Of a stretch of 64,000 nucleotides of DNA, positions 17,439 through 26,099 are shown piece after piece. The DNA is from Pedobacter sp. Leaf176. GTDB lineage: Bacteria; Bacteroidota; Bacteroidia; Sphingobacteriales; Sphingobacteriaceae. The stretch's first letter is position 1; every line of letters begins with the position of its first letter. Under the pieces are notes generated by a model. The model worked only from the letters and a program-made list of their open reading frames with translations. It was not told the origin of the DNA and ran no database searches. The stretch covers positions 124,001 through 188,000 of the forward strand of contig NZ_LMPD01000005.1 of assembly GCF_001424305.1 (NCBI RefSeq), read 5' to 3'. The position numbers and the translations under genes are program-made.

Positions 17439-19523
17439 TTACAACTCCCCGCTTCTTTTACGTAAAAACCACTCCACACTTAGCAAAGCTAAAATCAACC
17501 CGAATAACCATTTGATATTAATGAGTTCATCGTATTTACGATCTTCGTAACTGATGGTCTTGATGTTCTCATTTTTCAGGATTTCATCAGCAATTTTCAA
17601 TAAATCTGCCGGCATAAAAAGCCTGCCATTGCTTTGTTTGGAGATGGTATTGAGCAATTGATGATTAGCTGTTGTTTGCTGATATTCTGCAATTAACGCA
17701 TTCACGTAAAAACTTCCAGTGGCAGTAAATTTTTGACCACCAAGAGAAGTATTGGCTACATAAGAATAATTTCCCGCAGGCATTGCTCCCGCGTCGAGTA
17801 GATAGCCCTTGTCAGTTTTCGAGAAAACATAGTTAAAAAACTTTCCTGCATCATTTTTTATCTGCAAGTTCACTTCAGATTCGTTTACTGGCTGATAACT
17901 TTCATTGTAAAGTGTTCCATTGAATTGGATTGATTCATTTTCATCGTAAGCAGATTTAGATGTAAAAACCTTAAATCTACTTTTATCATCCTTTATGGAA
18001 AGATATTGAACGGTTTGAGAAATTAAATCATTTAAACTCGATTGTTCAATTTCATTTTCAGCAGCTGATAATTTCCATCGCCACAAGCCCTCACCCATTA
18101 AATAACCGGCTTTTAAACCATTTTCATTAGTAAAAAACAATAATGGTTGTTGCGTAATCACTTTCCCTATACGCTGATTAAAAACTGAAGTTGCGCTTGC
18201 ATTTACTGTTAATCTACCGAAAGGCATCAACAATGGATCGAAACCTGAAAACTGCTTTTTATCTTCTTCTGATAAATTGAAGCTCGTGAAGCCATTCTTA
18301 AAATCTGGATAAACTTCCTGAACAGAGCCGTTAGCGGAACTCAAATTGACCTGAGTCTGAATTTGATTGAATGCATGCACGTTAGATTGTGCACCAAGAA
18401 TATACCAGACAGGTTTCTTTAAAGCGGTAACTTTCTTCAAAAATGAAGGTGGAGTGTTTTGTGCATCTGGCAGTTGATATAAAACGATTAGGTCGAATTT
18501 AGTGGGGTCTGTTGAATTTAAATCATCAGCCAATGCAAGTTTAGCCTCGTAATGCTTATTAAGCGAAATTGCTTCTTTTAAAACCCCTAAATCAGGATGT
18601 GGAGCAGCGGCAGCCAACAATACCTTCTGCCTGCCATCAATTACTTCCACATAGAAGGTTTGCGAATTATTTATCGTCGTAATCTCATTAGTCAGTACAC
18701 CAAGCTGGACGGTATACTTCTGGACACCAATTTTACCCGCATGTAATTTTACTGAAACCGTTTTAACAAATGAATTTCCAGAAATTGCAACATTTTGTTG
18801 CTCAACTTTAGCACCATTCTGGCTGACTGTTAAAGCCGTATTCTCCCGGTCACTTTGGAATGCCTGAACCTGAACTTCAATGGTAAAATCATCATCCAAA
18901 TAAACGATGTTGTTGTAGTTTATATTTGAAATTAAAACATCACGCTTTGGAATGCTATCGCCCAGGGCAATAGTATAAACCGGCGCATTAATCTGGTTGA
19001 TGCTGTAAAGAGGGTTTCCGCCATGATTAAAGATTCCATCGCTAGCCAAAACGATTGCTCCAACGTTCCTATTGGTGTATTCATCTCCAATTTTTCGGAA
19101 AAAAGCAGAGGCATCAGTAAGCTTTCCCTGTTTCTTGAAATCAAATCCATCTCCGACAGAATCGCTGAAATTGTAAGTTTTTACTTCATACTTATCTGAT
19201 AATCTATCCTGTAAAACCTTAAGATTTTCCTCGTATAATTTCTGATTAAAGGTAGCTGCTTTAACCTGTCCTACGGAAAGTGAGTTATCTTGCCCGATAA
19301 TAATGACAGGTTTGTCTAAAGTATAGTTTAGCGTTTTAATTAATGGCGCGAATATCAACCATGCAATACCTGTAACAGCAACAGTCCTGACAGTGGCTAA
19401 ACCATATTGTAGTTTTTTATCAAGATTTTTATTTCGCTGGTACAGCAACCAGGAATATAAAACACCCAAAGCAAGGCAACCCAGAAAATACAAAATAGAA
19501 GCACCGGCAAAAAAGCTGTTCAT
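17439..19523 (-). CDS. VWA-like membrane protein (BatA/BatB-type architecture)
   Basis: 694 residues. Two N-terminal membrane segments (about 8-28 and 42-62) precede a von Willebrand A-like domain. That domain has a DNSLS sequence near residue 80 fitting the MIDAS DxSxS motif and LASDGIFNHGG near 160 with the further metal Asp. A long extracytoplasmic beta-rich region follows, and one membrane helix (LFGLILALLSVEWFL) lies at the C-terminus just before KKRS-type charge. This layout is typical of Bacteroidota membrane proteins related to aerotolerance BatA. Function unknown. It stands alone, bracketed by intergenic repeats on both sides. Confidence 0.7.
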   Translation of the reverse strand: MNSFFAGASILYFLGCLALGVLYSWLLYQRNKNLDKKLQYGLATVRTVAVTGIAWLIFAPLIKTLNYTLDKPVIIIGQDNSLSVGQVKAATFNQKLYEENLKVLQDRLSDKYEVKTYNFSDSVGDGFDFKKQGKLTDASAFFRKIGDEYTNRNVGAIVLASDGIFNHGGNPLYSINQINAPVYTIALGDSIPKRDVLISNINYNNIVYLDDDFTIEVQVQAFQSDRENTALTVSQNGAKVEQQNVAISGNSFVKTVSVKLHAGKIGVQKYTVQLGVLTNEITTINNSQTFYVEVIDGRQKVLLAAAAPHPDLGVLKEAISLNKHYEAKLALADDLNSTDPTKFDLIVLYQLPDAQNTPPSFLKKVTALKKPVWYILGAQSNVHAFNQIQTQVNLSSANGSVQEVYPDFKNGFTSFNLSEEDKKQFSGFDPLLMPFGRLTVNASATSVFNQRIGKVITQQPLLFFTNENGLKAGYLMGEGLWRWKLSAAENEIEQSSLNDLISQTVQYLSIKDDKSRFKVFTSKSAYDENESIQFNGTLYNESYQPVNESEVNLQIKNDAGKFFNYVFSKTDKGYLLDAGAMPAGNYSYVANTSLGGQKFTATGSFYVNALIAEYQQTTANHQLLNTISKQSNGRLFMPADLLKIADEILKNENIKTISYEDRKYDELINIKWLFGLILALLSVEWFLRKRSGEL

Positions 19524-19547
19524 ATTTTATAAAGATGCTAATTTTGT

Positions 19548-19716
19548 GTTTAACCGCAAAGAAATGCAGCCGTTAGATTTAACCACAAAGGACACAAAGT
19601 TAGGCACAGAGATACGCAGAGATTAGATAACAAGATTTATTAAAAAAGAGAAATACTTTGTGTTTCTCTGTGATTATTCACAAAAAAAAATCTCTGTGGT
19701 TCTCTGTGGTTAAATA
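19548..19716. repeat. Inverted-repeat element related to the 16857-17426 array
   Basis: Left part: TTTAACCGCAAAG at 19549 and ATTTAACCACAAAGGACAC at 19577, then CACAGAGATACGCAGAG. Right part: ACTTTGTGTTTCTCTGTG at 19656 and TCTCTGTGGTTCTCTGTGG at 19691, ending TTAAAT. The two sides are complementary (for example ATTTAACCACA with TGTGGTTAAAT), so the element can fold into a long imperfect hairpin. It lies in the 216-bp gap before the L,D-transpeptidase gene. Confidence 0.75.
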
Positions 19717-19739
19717 ATTAGATTTGGCCAAAGAATTCC

Positions 19740-20474
19740 ATGAAATTAACCTGTTTAATCTTTCTCTTGTCCATGAGCATGATGGCCAACGCGCAAAATA
19801 ATTTCAAGGCAACCCAAATTAAATTCGAAAGAGTAGAAAAAGCTTATGATGAGAAATGGGAAGCTTTAAAGAAATCCATCAAAGCAGCAGGTTATGGCAA
19901 TGATTTTTCGATGCTCATCAACGCATATAAGGCGGAAGGAAAATTAGAAGTTTGGTTGAAATCTAAATCAGATAAAAACCATTCCCTATTCAGAACCTAC
20001 GATTTCTGTGCACATTCCGGTACTTTGGGCCCTAAAGTGATAAAGGGCGACGGACAAACACCTGAAGGCTTTTATTACATCAATGTTTTTAATCCGATGA
20101 GCAGTTTTCATCTATCGCTTGGTGTAAACTATCCAAATGCCGTTGATTTAGCCAGAACAGGCAAAAATAGAAAAACTGGCGGCGACATTTACATCCATGG
20201 AAATTGTGTAACTGTTGGTTGCATTCCGCTTACGGATGATAAGATTAAGGAAGTTTACATTTTAGGCATTGAAGCTATAAACACTGGTCAAGATAAAATT
20301 CCGGTTAACATTTACCCATTCAAAATGACTGATGCAAATATGAAGAAGTATTCAGCTCAATTTCCTTTACAGCTCCGCTTTTGGAAAACCTTGCAACCGG
20401 GCTACCTGGCTTTTGAGAAGAATAAAACTGCATTAAATATGAAAGAAGATAAGGGACAATATGTATTAAGGTAA
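19740..20474 (+). CDS. L,D-transpeptidase family protein (YkuD domain, YafK-like), exported
   Basis: 244 residues, signal peptide 1-19 (ends MANAQ). The YkuD active-site region is IHGNCVTVGCIPLTDD, with His153, Cys156 and catalytic-type Cys161. The short HGxCxxxGCxxxTD spacing is that of the YafK/DpaA subgroup rather than classic cross-linking enzymes. DpaA in E. coli removes Braun lipoprotein from peptidoglycan; whether this protein is a transpeptidase or a hydrolase cannot be told. Periplasmic. Confidence 0.85.
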   Translation: MKLTCLIFLLSMSMMANAQNNFKATQIKFERVEKAYDEKWEALKKSIKAAGYGNDFSMLINAYKAEGKLEVWLKSKSDKNHSLFRTYDFCAHSGTLGPKVIKGDGQTPEGFYYINVFNPMSSFHLSLGVNYPNAVDLARTGKNRKTGGDIYIHGNCVTVGCIPLTDDKIKEVYILGIEAINTGQDKIPVNIYPFKMTDANMKKYSAQFPLQLRFWKTLQPGYLAFEKNKTALNMKEDKGQYVLR

Positions 20475-20480
20475 AATGCG

Positions 20481-20521
20481 AAAGGCCTAAGGTTAATATT
20501 TTAATTTACCTCAGGCCTTTT
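20481..20521. terminator. Hairpin terminator between convergent genes
   Basis: AAAGGCCTAAGGT pairs with ACCTCAGGCCTTT (one mismatch) around an AT loop, with A and T tracts on the two sides. It follows the L,D-transpeptidase gene and precedes the end of fabG on the opposite strand. Confidence 0.75.
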
Positions 20522-20579
20522 AATATTAGAAAATATATCTACGACTTATCTTTATTCTTTGCTCTTTTATCTTTCATCT

Positions 20580-21352
<773 letters not shown>

Positions 21353-21430
21353 ATATAATTTATAAAAAATTTAAACTGTTGTAAAGTTAATACTTAAAAC
21401 GAAATTGACTAATGACTTTCGAATTAAGAC

Positions 21431-22507
21431 TTAAAGAGCTGGCTCCTGCTGACTCAAGCAATGAAAACTGCCTAATCCCCAGATAATATCTACCGAATTG
21501 ATGCCGATCACCTTTCTATCTGGGAAACAAGCTTGAATAATATCCAAAGCTTTTTGGTCGTTCACATCATCGAATACCGGAACAATTACTGCAGCATTTG
21601 CAATGTAAAAATTTGCATAAGATGCCGGCAAACGCGTATCATCATAAATTACGGGCGAGGGCATCGGCAACTCCACGATGTTTAGCGGTCTCCCATCTGT
21701 TAGTCTCATCGCTTTTAAGGCTTCTAAGTTCTCTTGCAGCAAAATATAGTTTTCATCTAACGGATTGCTTTCTACAACCGTTAAAACGGTATCTTCATTT
21801 ACGAAACGAGTGATATCGTCAATATGTCCGTCCGTATCATCACCTATAATTCCGTCGCCTAACCATAAAACCTGTTCTTGACCATAATATTCAAGCAAAT
21901 ATTTTTCAATCTGCTCTTTGGTTAAATGTGGATTACGATTTTTGTTGAGCAAACAAGCCGTTGTTGTTAAAACTGTACCAGCACCGTTAAATTCAACAGA
22001 ACCACCTTCCATCACAATATCTGGCGCGAACAATGGCAAACCGAAATGTTTTGCAATTTTTGTAGGTACCACATCATCCAAGTCAAATGGCGGATATTTT
22101 CCACCCCAGGCATTGTAACCCCAATCGACTACCGCTTTCTCATTTCCTTTAAGCAAAAATGCAGGCCCATGGTCGCGGCACCACGCATCATTCGTTTCGT
22201 TGAAATAGAATTCAATCTGGCTTAAATCTGCATCAACTCTCGCTAATTCAGAAGAAGCAAAAGCTTTCATTTCCTCATCCTTGACATTGATGCGAACTTT
22301 TTCGCCTTCGGCAACCGCTTTAATAAATTCACAATATGGCTTGTAAATCATTTCCATTTTCCCTGGCCAGCTCGCTTCTTTGTGCGGCCAGCTTAACCAG
22401 GTTGCTTCATGTTTAGCCCATTCAGCAGGGAACGCATAACCCTGTTGTTTAGGAGAATAATCGAATTGATTTAGATTTAAATACTCTTTAGGAGGGAAAT
22501 TTGACAT
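21431..22507 (-). CDS. aguA: Agmatine deiminase
   Basis: 358 residues from the ATG at 22507; a GTG at 22546 would add 13 unmatched residues. Peptidylarginine-deiminase-like fold: WLSWPHKEASWPGK near the start, DTWCRDHGP-type segment (NDAWCRDHGPAFL), EGGSVEFNG, DDTDGHIDDITRF, and catalytic Cys350 in GSFHCLSQQEP. It converts agmatine to N-carbamoylputrescine plus ammonia. Downstream (in transcription order) of the amidase that completes the pathway to putrescine, separated by an intergenic repeat. Confidence 0.92.
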   Translation of the reverse strand: MSNFPPKEYLNLNQFDYSPKQQGYAFPAEWAKHEATWLSWPHKEASWPGKMEMIYKPYCEFIKAVAEGEKVRINVKDEEMKAFASSELARVDADLSQIEFYFNETNDAWCRDHGPAFLLKGNEKAVVDWGYNAWGGKYPPFDLDDVVPTKIAKHFGLPLFAPDIVMEGGSVEFNGAGTVLTTTACLLNKNRNPHLTKEQIEKYLLEYYGQEQVLWLGDGIIGDDTDGHIDDITRFVNEDTVLTVVESNPLDENYILLQENLEALKAMRLTDGRPLNIVELPMPSPVIYDDTRLPASYANFYIANAAVIVPVFDDVNDQKALDIIQACFPDRKVIGINSVDIIWGLGSFHCLSQQEPAL

Positions 22508-22566
22508 CAATTTTTGTTTTAGAAAATGAATGGTTCGTGAGGACACAAACCATGGATTTGGATAGT

Positions 22567-22662
22567 CGTCATCTCGACTGAAGCGCAGCGAAATGGAGCG
22601 ATCTACTAATAAATACCTGAAGTTAGATTTCTCGACTCGTTTGCACTCCGCTCGAAATGACG
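22567..22662. repeat. REP-like inverted repeat between aguB and aguA
   Basis: CGTCATCTCGACTGAAGCGC at 22567 opens the element and CTCCGCTCGAAATGACG closes it at 22662. The ends pair (CGTCATCTCGAC with CTCGAAATGACG, 10 of 12), and ATCTACTAAT pairs loosely with TTAGATTT inside. A type widespread in Sphingobacteriaceae intergenic regions (from memory). It separates two genes of one pathway. Confidence 0.65.
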
Positions 22663-22708
22663 ATTCTAGAGATTTTTCGCTTTGAGCTTTGGTCTTTAGC
22701 CTTTAAGC

Positions 22709-23590
22709 TTAATCCCCATCAATATACCTCTTCGTAATTGGCTGATAAGAATCGATTCGTCTGTCTCTCAGGAAAGGCCAGTGTTTACGCATGAAGTCAC
22801 TTTGGTCTAAATCCAGTTCCACAACTTCGGTTTCTTCTTGATCGTGAGAGGCTAGATAAAGTAATTTGCCCTGTGCATTTGTGGCAAAACTTCCACCCCA
22901 GAATTTCATACGACCTTCTTGCTCGAAACCAACACGATTTACACTTACAACAGGTACACCATTGGCTACCGAATGTGAACGCTGGATAGTTTGCCAGGCA
23001 TTGTATTGATCTCGATTTGTTTCCTCATCCTGCGTGGTGTCCCAACCTATAGCTGTTGGATAAAACATAATGTCCGCACCCATTAAAGCAGTTATTCGGG
23101 AAGCCTCAGGATACCATTGGTCCCAACATATTAAAATACCGATTTTAGCAAACTTCGTTTCAAAGACTTTATAACCCAAATCGCCCGGAGTAAAATAAAA
23201 TTTCTCATAATAAGCCGGATCATCAGGAATGTGCATTTTGCGATATTTCCCCAAATAAGAACCGTCAGCATCTAAAACAGCTGTTGTATTATGATACAAA
23301 CCTTCAGCGCGTTTCTCGAACAACGAAGCAATTACAACAACGCCCAATTCTTTGGCGACAGTTTGCAAAGCATCCGTAGAAGGACCAGGAATTTTTTCAG
23401 CCAATTCAAAATTATCGTAATCCTCAACATCGCAGAAATATAATGAGGTAAAAAGCTCTTGCAAACATACGATTTGTGCACCCTTAGCAGCTGCTTCCCT
23501 TATCTTAACGATAGCCTTCTCTAAATTTTCCTGTTTATTTTTAGTACAAGTCATTTGTACCAAGCCAACTTTTACTTTCTTCATGTTCAT
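22709..23590 (-). CDS. aguB: N-carbamoylputrescine amidase
   Basis: 293 residues. Nitrilase superfamily with the Glu-Lys-Cys set: Glu45 (CLQELF), Lys118 (KYRKMHIPDD) and Cys155 (ILICWDQWYPE). It hydrolyses N-carbamoylputrescine to putrescine, carbon dioxide and ammonia. RNRDQ-type and SRVGFE-type segments match AguB closely. An ATG two codons in is an alternative start. With aguA it completes the plant-type agmatine route to polyamines. Confidence 0.93.
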   Translation of the reverse strand: MNMKKVKVGLVQMTCTKNKQENLEKAIVKIREAAAKGAQIVCLQELFTSLYFCDVEDYDNFELAEKIPGPSTDALQTVAKELGVVVIASLFEKRAEGLYHNTTAVLDADGSYLGKYRKMHIPDDPAYYEKFYFTPGDLGYKVFETKFAKIGILICWDQWYPEASRITALMGADIMFYPTAIGWDTTQDEETNRDQYNAWQTIQRSHSVANGVPVVSVNRVGFEQEGRMKFWGGSFATNAQGKLLYLASHDQEETEVVELDLDQSDFMRKHWPFLRDRRIDSYQPITKRYIDGD

Positions 23591-23683
23591 GGAAATAATA
23601 AAATGACGGAATGATTAAAGGATAGAATGTTCGACTTACAGACCTATCCACTCATTCAAAACTCATTCATTCAAAATTTTCGT

Positions 23684-23691
23684 CAAAGTTA
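23684..23691 (-). promoter_or_regulatory. Putative -7 element for aguB
   Basis: On the minus strand this reads TAACTTTG, fitting TAnnTTTG, about 94 bp before the aguB start. No clear -33 element was found. Confidence 0.4.
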
Positions 23692-23764
23692 CTATTTTGT
23701 TTAAATGTAGAATGGCATAATAGTGTAATTGTTTTAAGCAAGGTGAAATCATACTGATAAACTT

Positions 23765-25441
23765 TTATTCTGTTCCTAAAAGCACCCCGGAAACATTCCA
23801 GGCACTTGAACTCGAACCTTGCGGTGGTCCCATTGGAATGGTTACCTTAATGGTATGTTGCCCGGCCTTCAAATCGCCTAAACTGATGATATTCGGATTG
23901 GTTACCGTTCCGGGGCACCAGTTTGAACGACTTAAATCAGATGAAGATAAACCGCTTTCAAAATTACCAGAGGCGGGATTTGATAAGCGGTAAGAACCAC
24001 AGTCCTGCCGCCATGGTGTAAAAGCAAAAGCTTCCTTTCCATCCAGCCAGATGGTATTTTTCCGAGGAACAAACTCATCACCACCACCCCAACCACCATG
24101 ACCAGTTGTAAGGTAACGTAATTTTGCATCTTTAACATCTTTAGCCAATGTAAATGAAACCTCCAAACCCTTATCATTGCTAAACATGGTTGCGTATTCC
24201 TGTCCGGCCATTTCCATTACATTAGTAGAATTAAATAAAGGCATAATTATGGCTTTATCAGCCTTTTCCCTGCCGCCATTATGAAGGGTAATGTTTACAG
24301 AAACCTTGTGACCGCCCTTATCATAATTACCGATAAAAACCGCTACCCAAGCTTCTTTTCCATTCAGTAATGGAAATAATTCTGAAATGTCTTGTCTATA
24401 ATAAACTTTATCTGCCCAGGTTTTATCTTTTAACTTCAGGTTATTGTATTTCCCGACACCAAAGGGCGTAAAAAACCGCATCAGTTCAATAACAGGATTA
24501 TAGTTTGGCGTAGCCACAACACCCTGGTAAACTTTTCCATTACCATTGTCATAAACGGGCAAAACCTTTACCGAATTCTTTAGCGCGTCCATCAGGCTCG
24601 TTGGTTTATCCGTTGGAATAATAAAAACAGAACCTGTTCTATCGTAAGCATCGCCGTTAGATTGTTCCGTTACATCGACAAAAACATTTGGACTGGCCGG
24701 TACGTCGGGGAATTTAATTTTTCTGGCGATAACTGTTCCACCGGCAAATCGGAAAATAGAATCAGAGCTGAGTTTGTCTGTAAAATTGATGGTTTCGTTA
24801 TTGAAAACGTTCAGCGTGGTAAACCTGCTTTTCCAAAGCAAATCTTTATATGTTAATCCATCTGTTGGTTTTTGTGCGCCTAAATCAATCGGTTTGTAGT
24901 TATTAACTTCTTCAATCTTTGTTGCTGTTACATAACTATTCCCATTTCGGACTTGTTCCAATACCAAACCCAGGTTCTGCCCTAAAACGGTCGGAGCAGC
25001 TTTAATTCCGGCATCAGTAGTGTACCACAATTCAATGGTATTGGAGTTTACAATTGTTTTTGCTTTTTTGCACGTGTAACCTAAAATCACTTTAGTTTCG
25101 CTACTAAATTCGAATGCCTGTTTAGCAATCGCTGTGCTATCAGCAGTAAAAATTTGATTGTTTTTACCTAAATCTGCAACCTGAAGAAGAATGTTTTCCG
25201 GTTTGTAAACAACACTTTGTTCGAATGGATATTTGGCATTGTTCGCTAATATAGTTTCAGTACTTAATACATTTTGCTTTGCGCTGGCAATCACAACTGT
25301 TGAATTTCTATCCCCTTTAGGTTTACCGTCTGCAGAGCGCCAGTAAACTATTTTGTAAATAGAATTAACTTTTAATGCCTTTTGCGCCTGAGCCAAAGCA
25401 GTAATAAAAAAGAAGAAGATTAGGATGTAAAGCTGTTTCAT
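23765..25441 (-). CDS. PNGase F-like exported protein with N-terminal GLPGLI-like domain
   Basis: 558 residues; signal peptide 1-20. Residues about 25-180 resemble the GLPGLI/porin-like Bacteroidota domain (YKIVYWRSADGK, GYTCKKAKTI, ELWYTTD). From about 235 it resembles peptide-N-glycosidase F: GDAYDR (Asp267, aligned with catalytic Asp60 of the mature Elizabethkingia enzyme), FFTPFGVG, TTGHGGWGGGDEF (Glu456, aligned with Glu206), FTPWRQDCGSYR and SDLSRSNWCPG. The third residue, Glu118, appears as Gly371 in my hand alignment. PNGase F removes N-glycans from glycoproteins. PNGase F-II-type enzymes also carry an extra N-terminal domain, so this may be that type. Activity uncertain. Close upstream cdd suggests co-transcription. 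Confidence 0.8.
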   Translation of the reverse strand: MKQLYILIFFFFITALAQAQKALKVNSIYKIVYWRSADGKPKGDRNSTVVIASAKQNVLSTETILANNAKYPFEQSVVYKPENILLQVADLGKNNQIFTADSTAIAKQAFEFSSETKVILGYTCKKAKTIVNSNTIELWYTTDAGIKAAPTVLGQNLGLVLEQVRNGNSYVTATKIEEVNNYKPIDLGAQKPTDGLTYKDLLWKSRFTTLNVFNNETINFTDKLSSDSIFRFAGGTVIARKIKFPDVPASPNVFVDVTEQSNGDAYDRTGSVFIIPTDKPTSLMDALKNSVKVLPVYDNGNGKVYQGVVATPNYNPVIELMRFFTPFGVGKYNNLKLKDKTWADKVYYRQDISELFPLLNGKEAWVAVFIGNYDKGGHKVSVNITLHNGGREKADKAIIMPLFNSTNVMEMAGQEYATMFSNDKGLEVSFTLAKDVKDAKLRYLTTGHGGWGGGDEFVPRKNTIWLDGKEAFAFTPWRQDCGSYRLSNPASGNFESGLSSSDLSRSNWCPGTVTNPNIISLGDLKAGQHTIKVTIPMGPPQGSSSSAWNVSGVLLGTE

Positions 25442-25464
25442 ATTTTCAAAAACCCAAATATAAG

Positions 25465-25953
25465 CTATCGTTCCAATCTTTCCTCTACAAAAGCGAAGGG
25501 CAATAAACTCGTTACACCAGGTACTTTCAAAACAGCGCCATTTAAGCAGTAAAAAATAACTTCAATTGGCTTTTGCTGCTTTCTTTCGAATTCTACCATG
25601 ACCTGCAAACACCCTCCGCAAGAGGTAACAGGGTTTAAAATTTCGAAATTATCGGTTTTCGCCGTAATCGCCATACTTTCAATAACCGCATCAGGATAAT
25701 TGGCGCCTATTGAAAAAAGCGCAACGCGCTCTGCACATAAGCCCGATGGGTAAGCAAGATTTTCCTGGTTGCTACCTAAGACTATTTCTCCTGAAGCCAG
25801 ACGAACAGCAGTTCCTACCCTGAATTTTGAATAGGGCGAATAAGAACTTGCCAAAGCCTTTTCTGCCTGTTCGCATAAGATTTTATCTGGGTTACTCAAC
25901 TCCTCGATGCCAGTATATTCTTCAAAGCTTATACTTAATTTCGTTAAATTCAT
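25465..25953 (-). CDS. cdd: Cytidine deaminase
   Basis: 162 residues. Deaminates cytidine and deoxycytidine in pyrimidine salvage. Zinc site: Cys73 with catalytic Glu75 (GLCAERVALF) and Cys112/Cys115 (SCGGCLQV); the usual Pro before the second pair is Ser here, a tolerated variation. YSPYSKFRVG and SNQENLAYPSG are family hallmarks. Ends 23 bp before the PNGase F-like gene starts, same strand. Confidence 0.93.
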   Translation of the reverse strand: MNLTKLSISFEEYTGIEELSNPDKILCEQAEKALASSYSPYSKFRVGTAVRLASGEIVLGSNQENLAYPSGLCAERVALFSIGANYPDAVIESMAITAKTDNFEILNPVTSCGGCLQVMVEFERKQQKPIEVIFYCLNGAVLKVPGVTSLLPFAFVEERLER

Positions 25954-26099
25954 ATCTTTATAAATCTATACCCGCTGGTCATATTTTTTTTTTATGGGGG
26001 GCGAACAATTTAGGTTATTTTTTGTAGTAATTATAAAAGATCGCTTTAATTAATTTTAAAGTTGGCTCCTTCATTTAAAAACACCAAACATAAGTAGCT

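Noticed and set aside
17439..19716. Composite transposon around the VWA gene
   Set aside because: No transposase and no defined ends; kept as a weaker observation about flanking repeats.
22508..22546. GTG start for aguA
   Set aside because: Adds 13 residues without family similarity; the ATG at 22507 gives the normal N-terminus.
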